A DNA stretch of 64,000 nt from Marinomonas sp. SBI8L. GTDB lineage: Bacteria > Pseudomonadota > Gammaproteobacteria > Pseudomonadales > Marinomonadaceae. Where the stretch lies: assembly GCF_001624705.1 (NCBI RefSeq), contig NZ_JSEO01000006.1:1-64000 (forward strand). Direction: 5' to 3'. The stretch's first letter is position 1. Each line of letters opens with the position of its first letter. Positions 47,511 to 57,164 of the stretch are shown piece after piece. The position numbers and the translations under genes are program-made. The notes below the pieces were generated by a model. It saw only the letters and a program-made list of their open reading frames with translations. It made no database searches and was not told the DNA's origin.

Positions 47511-47540
47511 AAAGAGCAGTCTTATTACAAACTGCTCTTT
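47511..47540. terminator. Hairpin between gcdR-like gene and efpL
   Basis: Perfect 10-bp stem AAAGAGCAGT / ACTGCTCTTT (47511-47520, 47531-47540). It lies 12 bases after the LysR stop and 18 before the efpL stop, so it can serve both convergent genes. Confidence 0.75.
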
Positions 47541-47558
47541 AAGATGCGAATAATAAAT

Positions 47559-48134
47559 TTATTTGGCGTCTACGCGACCAACAAATTTACGCTCTTCCAC
47601 ATTAATTTTAATTCTATCACCTGTCGAAATATGCTCAGGCACTTGAACAATAAGACCTGTCGTTAATTCAGCAGGTTTTGTTCTCGCTGTTGCTGAACCA
47701 CCTTTTATGGATGGATCAGTCTGCTCAATCGTTAGCTCAACATTAATAGGTAACTCAAGGCCAACAGGCGAATCATTTACCATAATTACTTGAATGCCAG
47801 CTGTCTCTTCTGTGATAAACAATAATTCATCTTCGATTGCATCTTTATCTAAGCTGTATGAAGAGTAATCTTCGTTATCCATGAAGACATACTCATTACC
47901 ATCAGAGTATGAGAAAGCAGAGGCACGTCTTACTAAATCGGCTAAATTGATCATATCTGAATCTTTAAAAGATTCATCGATTTTGTGGTTGTTAACCACA
48001 TTGTACATACGCATACGATAAATGCTTCCACCGGCACGCCCCTGAGGTACAGAACGTTCTATGTCCCTTACGATATATACTTCACCATTATATTCAACAG
48101 CTGTATTTTTTTTAATCTCACTGGCTTTTGGCAT
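47559..48134 (-). CDS. efpL: Elongation factor P-like protein EfpL (YeiP)
   Basis: 191 residues, three beta-barrel domains. The tip loop is [14 protein letters not shown], with arginine in place of the modified lysine of EF-P, which is the YeiP/EfpL signature. [19 protein letters not shown] is the last-domain motif. It helps ribosomes pass polyproline and other stalling stretches. Cytosolic. It ends convergent with the LysR gene across a shared hairpin. Confidence 0.94.
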   Translation of the reverse strand: MPKASEIKKNTAVEYNGEVYIVRDIERSVPQGRAGGSIYRMRMYNVVNNHKIDESFKDSDMINLADLVRRASAFSYSDGNEYVFMDNEDYSSYSLDKDAIEDELLFITEETAGIQVIMVNDSPVGLELPINVELTIEQTDPSIKGGSATARTKPAELTTGLIVQVPEHISTGDRIKINVEERKFVGRVDAK

Positions 48135-48257
48135 AATATTTTCTCTAAAATCAAATATTTAAAATTATCACTTCACGCTTTTTATATTCTAAAATAAGCA
48201 AGAATCAGAAGCTACTGACTTAGCAAAATTCAACAGAAACAACATTTAATAGACAGC

Positions 48258-48698
48258 TTAACTAAGCAGTTTTTTCTTTTTAAGATTCAGACAGTAGACA
48301 AAAATGATACAGACTCCTGTCCAGAAAATAGAAATTGCAACAAGCTCTTTAAAACCGACAATATCAAACCAATTATGAGTAAACACCCAATAACTAGTAG
48401 AAACCAAGTCGAATAAAAATAGACCAAGAGCCCAGTAAATGGCATCTTTTTTCAGTTGACATAGAGAGCAAGCTAACCCTAAGCAAATTAGCATGTTTGA
48501 AAGGAAATTAACAAACAAACCAGTTTGTTGAAAATAGTAACCTTCAGCTGCATAAGCAGGAAATAGATCAAACTGAGTTGCTATGATAACAACTGCAAAG
48601 AAAGCGATAAAAACAATACAAAAACCAATTGAAATCAAAATACCGATTGGCTTACTCACGTCTTCAGTCTCATTACTATGAGTACCCTGATCCGACAA
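48258..48698 (-). CDS. Small integral membrane protein, unknown
   Basis: 146 residues, four predicted membrane spans (GILISIGFCIVFIAFFAVVI; LFVNFLSNMLICLGLACSLC; ALGLFLFDLVSTSYWVF; AISIFWTGVCIIFVYCL), acidic N-terminus and basic C-terminus (KKKKLLS). No family recognised. It stands alone between efpL and the peptidase pair. Confidence 0.75.
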   Translation of the reverse strand: MSDQGTHSNETEDVSKPIGILISIGFCIVFIAFFAVVIIATQFDLFPAYAAEGYYFQQTGLFVNFLSNMLICLGLACSLCQLKKDAIYWALGLFLFDLVSTSYWVFTHNWFDIVGFKELVAISIFWTGVCIIFVYCLNLKKKKLLS

Positions 48699-48834
48699 AA
48701 CGTCCCCTTTACACTAACAGGTTTAAATAAAGCTAATTTGTAAGCTCTATTAAGCTTTAATGGTGGAGAGTTTTAACATGATTTTTTACTTTCATTCAAG
48801 GTACGGAAACTAAATCACGTTGAGTAATCCTGCA

Positions 48835-50592
48835 TCATTCAGTACTGATTGTTAAACTTCTTTCAAAGTTATCTTGATCCCCTGTACTGTCACTCACTGT
48901 CAAAGTCACTTTATAATCACCAGCGACAGCATAAGTATGAACAGGGTTAACTAGGTTTGAATTTGTTCCATCACCAAAGTCCCACAACCAAGTATCTACT
49001 GTTCCTGTACTTTGGCTATTATCTGTAAAGGTAACAGTAAGCTTATCTTTATTGGTATTAAAATGGCTAAGTACACCTTCCTCAAAAAGCTTAATTTTTA
49101 CCGCTTTAAAAGCGTCTTCAACATCTGATTCAGAAAAGCCATTATTGACGGCTGATTGCTCAATACAAGTTGCAGCCTGAGTTAAAGTCGATAGATTCGT
49201 CCAACAATTTCTTGCAGCATGAATAATGATTTTATAGCTATCTTCTATCCCCCATTTACTTGTTAATAAATAAAAAGGATAAGAAATCATGCCTATTCGT
49301 TTATAATAATCAGCACCTGCATCGTCATAATCGAAAAAACTATCAATAGCGCCAACTTCTGTTTTTATCTTATCTAAACTACGACTGCTAGAGCGACTCT
49401 CTTCTCCATGAATCCAATTTAATTGCCCTGTATATTCATATTTAGCTAACACGCCAGATATATCAGAAAAAGCTTCATGCAAAGTGAATGCATCAGTACT
49501 TAATTCTGATTCAAATGCTTTGAGTGAAGAGATATTACTTAACACTCCATGGGCAACCTCATGGGCAATGATATCAAGAGCCACCATCTTAGTTTTATCC
49601 ATTATTCCATTTAGGTTCGCATATACTCCATCCCAATAAACAACATCAATGAGATTATTTTCTTCACCATAATGCGCTCTTAACCTTATTTTATCTTCTA
49701 AAGGCGGCTCACCTAGATATTTTAAATAAGTATCGTACACTTCTGTTCCATAAAACATTGCATCGTTTAAAGCAGAGTATGACCATGCACCGTGTTCATC
49801 CCTCACTCTAGGGACTTCAAATGAAAAGTTTTCAGGAGCCATTTCATCACACAAAAACGAAAAAGCGGGATAATCGGCTTCGTTAACTATATTTGCTTTT
49901 CCATTCTTAGAGTTTGCTTCCCAGTTAGCATCTTTGCCATTCGCCATATCAGTAACAGCGACTAATCCATTGTCATAAACACATGTGCCTCCTCCTAAGT
50001 CAGAACGGAAGGCTTCAATTTTTGGTCTATCATTAGTACTCAGGCCTCCGTAGTACCATGCGCCATCACGTGTGACACCATCGCCAGCACTAGGGTGGTC
50101 ATCACCTGTATTTTTTAAAGCATCTGCAATTCCCCCAGGACCTGAAACGAGTGTATTACCGATAAAGTCATGAAATTTAATAACACTAGGCGTCCCTTCT
50201 TCTTCATCCTCATTTATTGGATACATTAAAAAGGCGCTGGTATTAGCTGGGATGGGCGTATTGTCAGGAATCGTGACTTTAAAATCATTTGAAGCAACTG
50301 AATTTAACCAAGCACCACCATTTTTATGGTTTGATGCATCCGCCCAATATAAGCGAACACTAGTCACTTGTTCATCAGCCACATTGGTTTGCTGCAAATG
50401 TAATGTGCCACCTATTTCATCTGTAGATGAATCTAAATCCCTAAAATAATGAGGAGATGCGATTAAATTAATCGGAGTGTTCGTTACTGGATCACTGTCT
50501 GATGAGCCTCCACCACAAGAGACAAGCGTAATACTAACGACTAAAATATATGATGCTTGATTGCAACGAAAAGAAGAAAAATCCATTTTCAC
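48835..50592 (-). CDS. M4-like (thermolysin clan) lipoprotein peptidase with PKD domain, copy 1
   Basis: 585 residues. Lipobox LVSC gives Cys26. A non-standard N-terminal region to about 300 replaces the usual FTP/PepSY propeptide. HEVAHG (344-349) is the HExxH zinc site; LHEAFSDISG provides the third ligand, Glu373. The stretch KRIGMISYPFYLL aligns with VHxSSGVxNxAFYLL of M4 enzymes, but the catalytic His there reads Tyr (429-430). PKD domain about 505-585 (WLWDFGDGTNSN). Either an altered peptidase or a non-proteolytic zinc protein on the cell surface. Adjacent paralogue at 50797. Confidence 0.85.
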   Translation of the reverse strand: MKMDFSSFRCNQASYILVVSITLVSCGGGSSDSDPVTNTPINLIASPHYFRDLDSSTDEIGGTLHLQQTNVADEQVTSVRLYWADASNHKNGGAWLNSVASNDFKVTIPDNTPIPANTSAFLMYPINEDEEEGTPSVIKFHDFIGNTLVSGPGGIADALKNTGDDHPSAGDGVTRDGAWYYGGLSTNDRPKIEAFRSDLGGGTCVYDNGLVAVTDMANGKDANWEANSKNGKANIVNEADYPAFSFLCDEMAPENFSFEVPRVRDEHGAWSYSALNDAMFYGTEVYDTYLKYLGEPPLEDKIRLRAHYGEENNLIDVVYWDGVYANLNGIMDKTKMVALDIIAHEVAHGVLSNISSLKAFESELSTDAFTLHEAFSDISGVLAKYEYTGQLNWIHGEESRSSSRSLDKIKTEVGAIDSFFDYDDAGADYYKRIGMISYPFYLLTSKWGIEDSYKIIIHAARNCWTNLSTLTQAATCIEQSAVNNGFSESDVEDAFKAVKIKLFEEGVLSHFNTNKDKLTVTFTDNSQSTGTVDTWLWDFGDGTNSNLVNPVHTYAVAGDYKVTLTVSDSTGDQDNFERSLTISTE

Positions 50593-50796
50593 AGAGTCCC
50601 TACGCTTTGTAATACTCTTTCATAAAGTTAAATGTTAGGTATTAAACAAAGAGATTATTCAGTAAAGATCAAAACTTACTTTAAGATCTCACGAATTAGG
50701 ACAAAGGACACATTCTAACTCTCTATGGATTCTATTGATTAAAAACATACATTAGGTTTGTCTGTTACTAACTGACCAAAAGGTACCTAACATCGA

Positions 50797-52575
50797 TTAT
50801 TCCCCCACTGTTATCTCTTTTTCAAAACTATCATTATCCCCTGTGCTGTCGCTCACAGTGAGTTTAATTTTATAGGTTCCTGCGTTAGTGTAAGTGTGAG
50901 TTGGGTTAATAAGGTGTGAATTCTGACCATCACCAAAGTCCCAAAACCAAGCGTTTACAATGCCTGTACTTTTACTATTATCACTAAAATTAATGGTGAG
51001 GTTATTCCTATTCGAAGTAAAATGGCTTAAGACACCCTCATCAAACAACTTAATTTTAACTGTTTTAAATGCTTCCTCTACATCAGATTCAGATAAGCCT
51101 TTGTTAATTGCAGCCTGCTCGATACAAGCTGCGGCATGAGGTAATGTTGAGCGGCTAGTCCAGCACCCTTTAGCGGCATCTAGTACAACTGCATAGCTAT
51201 TATCAATTCCCCACTTATTTGTAAGAAGGTAAAATGGATAAGTAATCATACCGATTCTTAAATAATAATTTTTATCAGCATCGTCATAATCTAAATAACT
51301 TTCTATTGCTGTCGCTTCAGTTTTAATTTGATTTAATCGCCTTACCCTAGCTCTCGATTCAGCACCATGTACCCAATCTAATTTGCCTGCAAACTCAAAC
51401 TTTGCAACAACGCCAGAGATGTCACCAAAAGCTTCATGCAATGTATAGGCATCATGGCTTAATTCATTATCAAATGCTTTTAACTGTGAAATACGACTTA
51501 AGACGCCATGCCCGACTTCATGTGCGATTATGTCTAATGTGGCCATTTTACTTACATCTATGATTCCATGAATATTGACATAAGCACCATCCCAATGGGC
51601 TGTCTCATAACCTGTTGGGCTTATTTCAGGACCATAGTGGGTTCGAATTCTTATTTTGTCATCGAGAGGAGGCTCTCCAAGGTATTTAAGGAAAAAATCG
51701 TAAACAAAAGTCCCATATGACATAGCGTCATTTATAGCTGAATAGCTCCAAGCCCCGTGCTCATCTTTAATTCTAGGCACTTCAAATGAAAGGTTCGTTG
51801 GTGTTACTTCATCGCATAAGAATGAAAAGGCGGGGAAATCCACTTCATTCACAATATTCGCTTTCCCGTTAGACGAGTTTGCTTCCCAATAGGCATCTCT
51901 GCCATTGGCCATATCAGTGATAGCAACCAAACCATTGTCATAGACACAAGTACCACCACCTAGGTTAGATCTGTAAGCGGGTATTTTTGGCCTATCTTTA
52001 GTGCTTAATCCACCATAATACCAAGCGCCGTTCCTAGTTAACCCGTCACCAGAGTCTGGATGGTCATCACCTGAGTTATTTAAAGAGTCTGCTATCCCAC
52101 CAGGGCCAGATACTAAAGAATTACCAATAAAGTCATGAAATTTTATCAGATTAGACCTACCTTCAACTCCCTCAGCATTGATAGGGTAAACAAGAAACGC
52201 ATTAATCTTATTGGGCAATGAGGTATTTGCAGGAATAGTAATTTCACCGCTATCTGGTACTGTTACAGTTAGCCATGAATCACCAGATCTGTTACCAGAA
52301 AAGTCTGCCCAATACAAAGAAACTGATTCAACTTTTTCTGAACTGTTTTCTGGAACTAACAGCTGTAAATTTCCTCCGATTTCAGCAACCTCACTATCTT
52401 GATCTCGAAAAAAAATATAGGACCCTGTGCTTTGAGATGAGCTTGAGGCATTGTTACTTGTGCCAGTATCTGAAGATCCTCCACAACCAGCCAATATACT
52501 AAACAAAGAGATAGTACTAAGTTGAATGGCTAACCTTCCTTGACCGGCCGCCTTAAAGTTAAATTCCATTTTCAT
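50797..52575 (-). CDS. M4-like lipoprotein peptidase with PKD domain, copy 2
   Basis: 592 residues, clear paralogue of the gene at 48835 along its whole length, on the same strand and 204 bases away. Lipobox LAGC gives Cys31. HEVGHG is the HExxH motif and LHEAFGDISG the third-ligand region, with Gly where M4 enzymes have Ser (EAxSD). The LRIGMITYPFYLL stretch again has Tyr at the catalytic His position. PKD domain near the C-terminus (FWDFGDGQNSH). A tandem duplication of surface zinc proteins; function unknown. Confidence 0.85.
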   Translation of the reverse strand: MKMEFNFKAAGQGRLAIQLSTISLFSILAGCGGSSDTGTSNNASSSSQSTGSYIFFRDQDSEVAEIGGNLQLLVPENSSEKVESVSLYWADFSGNRSGDSWLTVTVPDSGEITIPANTSLPNKINAFLVYPINAEGVEGRSNLIKFHDFIGNSLVSGPGGIADSLNNSGDDHPDSGDGLTRNGAWYYGGLSTKDRPKIPAYRSNLGGGTCVYDNGLVAITDMANGRDAYWEANSSNGKANIVNEVDFPAFSFLCDEVTPTNLSFEVPRIKDEHGAWSYSAINDAMSYGTFVYDFFLKYLGEPPLDDKIRIRTHYGPEISPTGYETAHWDGAYVNIHGIIDVSKMATLDIIAHEVGHGVLSRISQLKAFDNELSHDAYTLHEAFGDISGVVAKFEFAGKLDWVHGAESRARVRRLNQIKTEATAIESYLDYDDADKNYYLRIGMITYPFYLLTNKWGIDNSYAVVLDAAKGCWTSRSTLPHAAACIEQAAINKGLSESDVEEAFKTVKIKLFDEGVLSHFTSNRNNLTINFSDNSKSTGIVNAWFWDFGDGQNSHLINPTHTYTNAGTYKIKLTVSDSTGDNDSFEKEITVGE

Positions 52576-53465
52576 ATTTCAAGTTTTGCTCGCTAGCCAT
52601 TATCAAGCTCTACTCCCCATCAAACACGAATAAAAGAGCTTATTAGATATATTGAATATAGGAGCATCATTATAGAAACTTACTTAATCATCATCCTTGA
52701 TATTAAGTAACATTTTAGGAAGCGCACTTGTTACCAAGTATTTAGAGACTGATTAGACTTAGAGTGGTTAAATTGAATTTTTAAATAAAAAAACGAGATA
52801 TATCAAATTTTGAATAACAGAAATTACCAAATGTAATAAATTAATATACTAAACATTTAATACTGAATATTTTTGTGTGATATTTATACAAAAATTAAAG
52901 TGGTACCTATTCTCATCATGCCAAACCAAACGGTTCTTAAACGTATTTATCTGATTAATTAGCAGATATTGATTATTTTTTAGAGGCTTTTTCCTTAATT
53001 TTTACATAGTTCATTATTTCAACAAGCGAAAAGCGTTTTATAAATATCTTCATGTAACAATTGTTAAAGCCATGCGTTAAATCAAGGGGTAAAGAGGTAA
53101 TTAATATAAAAATTAAAAACGAAAATGACTCTAATCAAAGAAACATAAGTTTTTTAAAAAATATAAAAACCATTAAATTCAACAACTTAATTTAAATATT
53201 TTAAAAGTGAGTTCAAATTAACCTTGAGTAAAACTCAACTTATCAATTACATGATATTACGCTCATAAAAGTTACACAAAGATACAAAACTAACATTATT
53301 ACGAAATATTACAGCCCGATTTAAATTAGTTATGTAAAAATTTGCGAGTTTGATAGATAAAGCATAAAAAACAAACAACTTTTCATCTAATATATCTGTT
53401 ATTAATTAACAGCCAGTAGATGGTGCTTCAAAAGTACAACGCGTTTTAAAGAATGAGATCAAAGT
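52576..53465. other. AT-rich intergenic region
   Basis: 890 bases, extremely AT-rich, without a credible ORF, RNA signature or clear repeat. The high A+T could hold an H-NS-type silencing region or promoter of the peptidase pair (52575 end) and the small membrane protein gene (53466). Confidence 0.4.
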
Positions 53466-53672
53466 ATGTTCAGAAGTTATGCAATTTTTTCAAAAAATAA
53501 CCCAATGCTTCATAGTCTAGTTTTGGTGATTGTTTTCTCAGTTATGTTCTTTAGTATTTATCAGTTAATAGAGAATGAAGCGCTGGTTTATGGTTTTGGT
53601 ATACTTTTTTGCCTACTTTGCTCAATTCTGTTCGCTAAATCGTCTAAATATAGTCGTCAATACCTTAATTAA
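53466..53672 (+). CDS. Small membrane protein (68 aa)
   Basis: Two predicted membrane spans (LHSLVLVIVFSVMFFSIYQL; ALVYGFGILFCLLCSILFA) with basic ends (MFRSYAIFSKNN; KSSKYSRQYLN). A weak GAG ribosome site precedes the ATG. No family recognised. Directly after the stop the same frame continues for 28 codons with protein-like composition (see findings), so the gene may be truncated or the coincidence is chance. Confidence 0.55.
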   Translation: MFRSYAIFSKNNPMLHSLVLVIVFSVMFFSIYQLIENEALVYGFGILFCLLCSILFAKSSKYSRQYLN

Positions 53673-53802
53673 ATCAAAGCAGTCTTCGACGAATGGCGCA
53701 TCAAGGATGGTCGCCTATATTCCCCCCACTACAAAAGTAAAGCTAAATTAAACCCTTAAGAGCCTTCACCATACCCTAAAAATCACCTACTTTAATCCGT
53801 GA

Positions 53803-54363
53803 CTAATGCCACTTTTTTTGCGGAGCTTGATACGATTTTATTGAACTAACCAAGGATTCTGCATCAGAGCAGTGAATCAGCATATCGGCATAATGAGGCT
53901 TTACAAATCCTGAAGAACTCATCTTGTTAATCATCTCTTTCAATAAGTCATAAAAACCGTTCACGTTATAAAACGCACAAGGTTTAGTATGATGACCTAA
54001 TTGAGCCCAAGTCCAAGCCTCAAAAATTTCCTCTAAAGTTCCTGCACCTCCAGGAAGAGCAACAAATGCATCTGCCATATCCGCCATCATAGCTTTTCTC
54101 TCATGCATATCAGCAACAACCCTTAGCTCAGTTAACCCTCTATGAGCAATTTCCCTTTCTTTCAAATGTTCTGGGATAACCCCGAAAACCTTACCTCCAT
54201 GAGCTAAAACTGAATCAGCAATGGCTCCCATTAAGCCAACTTTTCCGCCACCATAAACAAGGTCAATGCCTTGTTCAGCAAAGTAACGTCCAAGAGCTTG
54301 TGCCGCTTTAACATATTCTGGATTGTTACCATTACTTGAACCACAAAAAACCGCTATTTTCAT
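53803..54363 (-). CDS. LOG-family phosphoribohydrolase (TIGR00730)
   Basis: 186 residues. MKIAVFCGSSNGNNPEYVKA is the Rossmann start, DLVYGGGKVGLMG the nucleotide loop and LPGGAGTLEEIFEAWTWAQL the PGGxGTxxE catalytic motif of the LOG family. These enzymes release ribose 5-phosphate from cytokinin nucleotides or, in bacteria, hydrolyse AMP and similar nucleotides. The ATG at 54363 has AGGG 7 bases upstream; an earlier ATG at 54387 gives a non-family extension. Confidence 0.93.
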   Translation of the reverse strand: MKIAVFCGSSNGNNPEYVKAAQALGRYFAEQGIDLVYGGGKVGLMGAIADSVLAHGGKVFGVIPEHLKEREIAHRGLTELRVVADMHERKAMMADMADAFVALPGGAGTLEEIFEAWTWAQLGHHTKPCAFYNVNGFYDLLKEMINKMSSSGFVKPHYADMLIHCSDAESLVSSIKSYQAPQKKWH

Positions 54364-54412
54364 TCTTATTCCCTTAGATATAAGCATTCAACTATAGAAA
54401 AAATATCAGATA

Positions 54413-54781
54413 CTATTTTGCAACTTGATTTAAACCTAACTCTTTCTGTTTTGCCTTAGTCAACTTTAAAGAGACTAGACGATAAGACTCTGACAAGTAG
54501 TAGTTTAAGTCGTCATCATTATCAGAGTGACTATTAATAATTTGTATCCACTTCATACCGCGATTAGCAAAATAAGGCGCTGGTTGGTAATCTGGGTGCT
54601 GACCTAAAAAGTCAAAATTAGTATCGGATACTTTAAAAGTAATTGCCATATTCCCTTCTTTAAGCCAGCCAACTGCAAACACTTTTCCTCCGACTTTCCA
54701 CACGTCAGCATTTCCCCATTGCACAACATGGCTAGTTCCAGTGAAGCCTTGGCAAAATAGGTTAAACATCTCATTAGTCAT
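54413..54781 (-). CDS. MmcQ/YjbR family protein
   Basis: 122 residues. VVQWGNADVWKVGGKVFAVG and TFKVSDTNFDFLGQHPDY, PAPYFANRGMKWIQ, match the YjbR/CyaY-like fold of MmcQ proteins, thought to bind DNA. Cytosolic, function unproven. It lies 50 bases upstream of the LOG gene on the same strand and may be its operon partner. Confidence 0.85.
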   Translation of the reverse strand: MTNEMFNLFCQGFTGTSHVVQWGNADVWKVGGKVFAVGWLKEGNMAITFKVSDTNFDFLGQHPDYQPAPYFANRGMKWIQIINSHSDNDDDLNYYLSESYRLVSLKLTKAKQKELGLNQVAK

Positions 54782-54919
54782 GGTAATTCCTTATCAATAC
54801 TTCTCTTTATCAGGATATCAATAAAGAGAAAAGCTTAGCTAGTGAAATGAATTTGGATTGAAAATATTGACTCATCAACAAAATCAGGTAATAGTAAATA
54901 AGCTTAAATGTTTTAAGCC

Positions 54920-54989
54920 CTCTCGTATAACCCCAATGATATGGTTTGGGGGTCTCTACCAGGAACCGATAATTCCTGATTACGAAGAG
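54920..54989 (+). promoter_or_regulatory. Adenine riboswitch upstream of adenine deaminase
   Basis: Full purine aptamer on the plus strand: P1 CTCTCGTA (54920-54927) with TACGAAGAG (54981-54989, one bulged A), P2 with loop TGATATGG, J2/3 GTCTCTACC, P3 with loop CCGATAA, J3/1 GATTACG. The ligand-reading base 74 is T (54980), the adenine type. It ends 93 bases before the adenine deaminase ATG. Part of the P1 arm, CGAAGAG, can pair with CTCTTTG further on, and an 8-bp hairpin TTAATAAA / TTTATTAA (55053-55072) overlaps the AAGGA ribosome site, giving two candidate expression platforms. Confidence 0.95.
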
Positions 54990-55082
54990 TCTTGCGTTAT
55001 GCGCTTTTCTCTTTGTAACCAAACAGCCTCAGTTTACTAAGAAGATAAGTGCTTAATAAATTAGTTTATTAAGGATTCTGTC

Positions 55083-56093
55083 ATGAAAAACTTTATTGAA
55101 AAGCTACCGAAGGTAGAACTTCATTTACATATTGAAGGCACTTTAGAGCCTGACCTCATGTTTCAGCTTGCAACACGTAACAAAGTTAGCATCCCATTTA
55201 AGAGTATTGAAGAGGTTAAAGACGCCTACCAGTTTCATAATCTACAATCATTCTTAGATATTTACTATCAAGGAGCGAACGTACTCATCCAAGAGGAAGA
55301 TTTTTTTGACCTCACTTGGGCATACTTACTGCGCTGTAAAGAAGATAATGTCATTCATACTGAAATTTTCTTTGATCCTCAAACACACACTCAAAGGGGA
55401 GTTAATTTTGATATCGTGGTTAATGGCATACATAGGGCATTAGAAAAAGGCAAAACTCATCTAGGGATAAGCAGTAAACTCATTATGTGCTTCTTACGTC
55501 ATCTTGATGAAGCCTCTGCATTTGAAACACTCGGCTCTGCACTTATTCATAAAGATAAAATTATCGGGGTCGGTCTAGATTCATCTGAGTTAGGTAACCC
55601 GCCTGAAAAGTTTGAAAGAGTATTTAATCAAGCAATTAATGAAGGCTTTTTTACAGTCGCCCATGCGGGTGAAGAAGGTCCAGCAAACTGGATTACAGAG
55701 GCCTTAGATTTACTTAAGATCACCCGCATAGATCATGGCGTTCGCTGTACCGATGATGAGGAACTGGTTAAAACCTTAGCAGAAACAAGAATTCCTCTTA
55801 CCGTCTGCCCTTTATCAAATACAAAACTTAAAGTGTTTGAGAAAATGCAAGACCACAACATCATAGAGCTTATGCGTAAAGGCTTATGTGTCACCATTAA
55901 CTCTGATGATCCAGCCTACTTCGGTGGTTATATGACAGATAATTTTCTTGCGGTGGCCAACGCCCACCCAATGAGTAAAGAAGAGGCCACGCAATTTACC
56001 CTTAATGCTATTGAAGCCAGCTTTATCAGTGAAGATGAAAAAGCGAGTTTATCTAAAAAGACAAGAGACTATTTACAGTCCTTTTTAACTTGA
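55083..56093 (+). CDS. Adenine deaminase (adenosine-deaminase-like, type 2)
   Basis: 336 residues. KVELHLHIEGTLEPDLMFQL is the start of the adenine deaminase type 2 (Aah1) branch, in contrast to the DLHCHLDGS of Add. Then FFDPQTHTQRG, FTVAHAGEEGP, RIDHGVRC, LTVCPLSNTKL and TINSDDPAYFGGY. It deaminates adenine to hypoxanthine with zinc. The adenine riboswitch in its leader agrees with this substrate. AAGGA precedes the ATG. Confidence 0.94.
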   Translation: MKNFIEKLPKVELHLHIEGTLEPDLMFQLATRNKVSIPFKSIEEVKDAYQFHNLQSFLDIYYQGANVLIQEEDFFDLTWAYLLRCKEDNVIHTEIFFDPQTHTQRGVNFDIVVNGIHRALEKGKTHLGISSKLIMCFLRHLDEASAFETLGSALIHKDKIIGVGLDSSELGNPPEKFERVFNQAINEGFFTVAHAGEEGPANWITEALDLLKITRIDHGVRCTDDEELVKTLAETRIPLTVCPLSNTKLKVFEKMQDHNIIELMRKGLCVTINSDDPAYFGGYMTDNFLAVANAHPMSKEEATQFTLNAIEASFISEDEKASLSKKTRDYLQSFLT

Positions 56094-56114
56094 TAATCAC
56101 TAGTTAATAAATGA

Positions 56115-56146
56115 ATAAGGCCAAATATTTTAATGTTTGGCCTTAT
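56115..56146. terminator. Bidirectional terminator, adenine deaminase / alpha-beta hydrolase
   Basis: Perfect 11-bp stem ATAAGGCCAAA / TTTGGCCTTAT (56115-56125, 56136-56146). The hydrolase stop codon (56130-56132) lies in the loop. 22 bases after the adenine deaminase stop. Confidence 0.8.
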
Positions 56147-57164
56147 GATTAACGTTTTGTTGATAAACTTCTAACCTATCCACCTCTAACCATTGAACTA
56201 ATTCTGGTAAAAATGAAGTTGCAAAAGAGTCTTCTTCATACCACATCATTTTCAACCACTGAGTTAACCCAAAGGTTTGAGTATTAAACATAGACGAATC
56301 TAGCATGCCATGACTTGCGTTTGGAATAAGCTTCGAGGTTAACCATTTATTATCAATCTCTTCTAAGTACCCAAATTCATACTTTCCATCAACATTTAAA
56401 TCATCCTCCCCCCACATGAATAAACTAGGTACAGAGACTTTGCTGTATTCCTTTGACGCATCAGCATCCATATTTTTTAAGACAAATTGATATCTGTCAG
56501 GAGACATTGCCTGCTTATCATCGTCTTTAACGTATTCATTGCTTTCAACATATTTATCGTAGCTAGGCTGAGTCTTTAAAAAGCTAAAATCTTGTTCATA
56601 GTTCGCTAATTCAAGTTCAATCTCTTTAGAGGTTTTATTCGCAAGTGTGTGTTTAACTTTTGAATAATACTGACCTTGCTGTTTCCAGTTAGTAGCAAAA
56701 CCTATCCCTATCATAAATCCAATGTCATTGGGCTGTGCAGCAATTGCAGGTAGAACCCATCCAGCCTGGCTAAAACCCAACAGCCCTGTAGTTTCCTTGG
56801 TATAACCATATTTACTTTGGATAAATTGAATTGCGGCATTCACTTCTGATTGCCTATCTAGCATAGATTGATTAAGCCAATTACCAGAAGAGCTGCCGAC
56901 TCCAGCTTTATCCCAACTAAATATTGCATACCCTAATTGTCTTAAGGGTTGCCAAACAAACTCATAGTAACCCTCAGCATCATATGCAAGAGGGCCATCA
57001 CCATGAACAAACAAAATCACTGCTTTTGCTTCATCATGATTTAATTGGGGTAAATAAACACCTGCCAATGTGGCTTCCTGATGCTCAAATACAATTCTTT
57101 CTTCGGCATTTAGACTTAATGACAGAAAAAGTAGAAAGTTGATTATCAAAAAGTGACGCACCAT
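56130..57164 (-). CDS. Exported alpha/beta hydrolase
   Basis: 344 residues. Signal peptide to about residue 20 (LSLNAEERI). The fold begins AVILFVHGDGPLAYDAEGYY (oxyanion loop), GLLGFSQAGWVLPAIAA is the nucleophile elbow (GFSQAG), LFMWGEDDLNVDG the Asp region and NASHGMLDS the His. A periplasmic or secreted esterase-like enzyme of the alpha/beta hydrolase family; substrate unknown. Stop codon lies within a shared terminator loop. Confidence 0.85.
   Translation of the reverse strand: MVRHFLIINFLLFLSLSLNAEERIVFEHQEATLAGVYLPQLNHDEAKAVILFVHGDGPLAYDAEGYYEFVWQPLRQLGYAIFSWDKAGVGSSSGNWLNQSMLDRQSEVNAAIQFIQSKYGYTKETTGLLGFSQAGWVLPAIAAQPNDIGFMIGIGFATNWKQQGQYYSKVKHTLANKTSKEIELELANYEQDFSFLKTQPSYDKYVESNEYVKDDDKQAMSPDRYQFVLKNMDADASKEYSKVSVPSLFMWGEDDLNVDGKYEFGYLEEIDNKWLTSKLIPNASHGMLDSSMFNTQTFGLTQWLKMMWYEEDSFATSFLPELVQWLEVDRLEVYQQNVNHKAKH

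Noticed and set aside
54810-55022. Minus-strand open frame across the adenine riboswitch
   Set aside because: The sequence is fully explained by the aptamer on the other strand, and the frame has no ribosome site or family.
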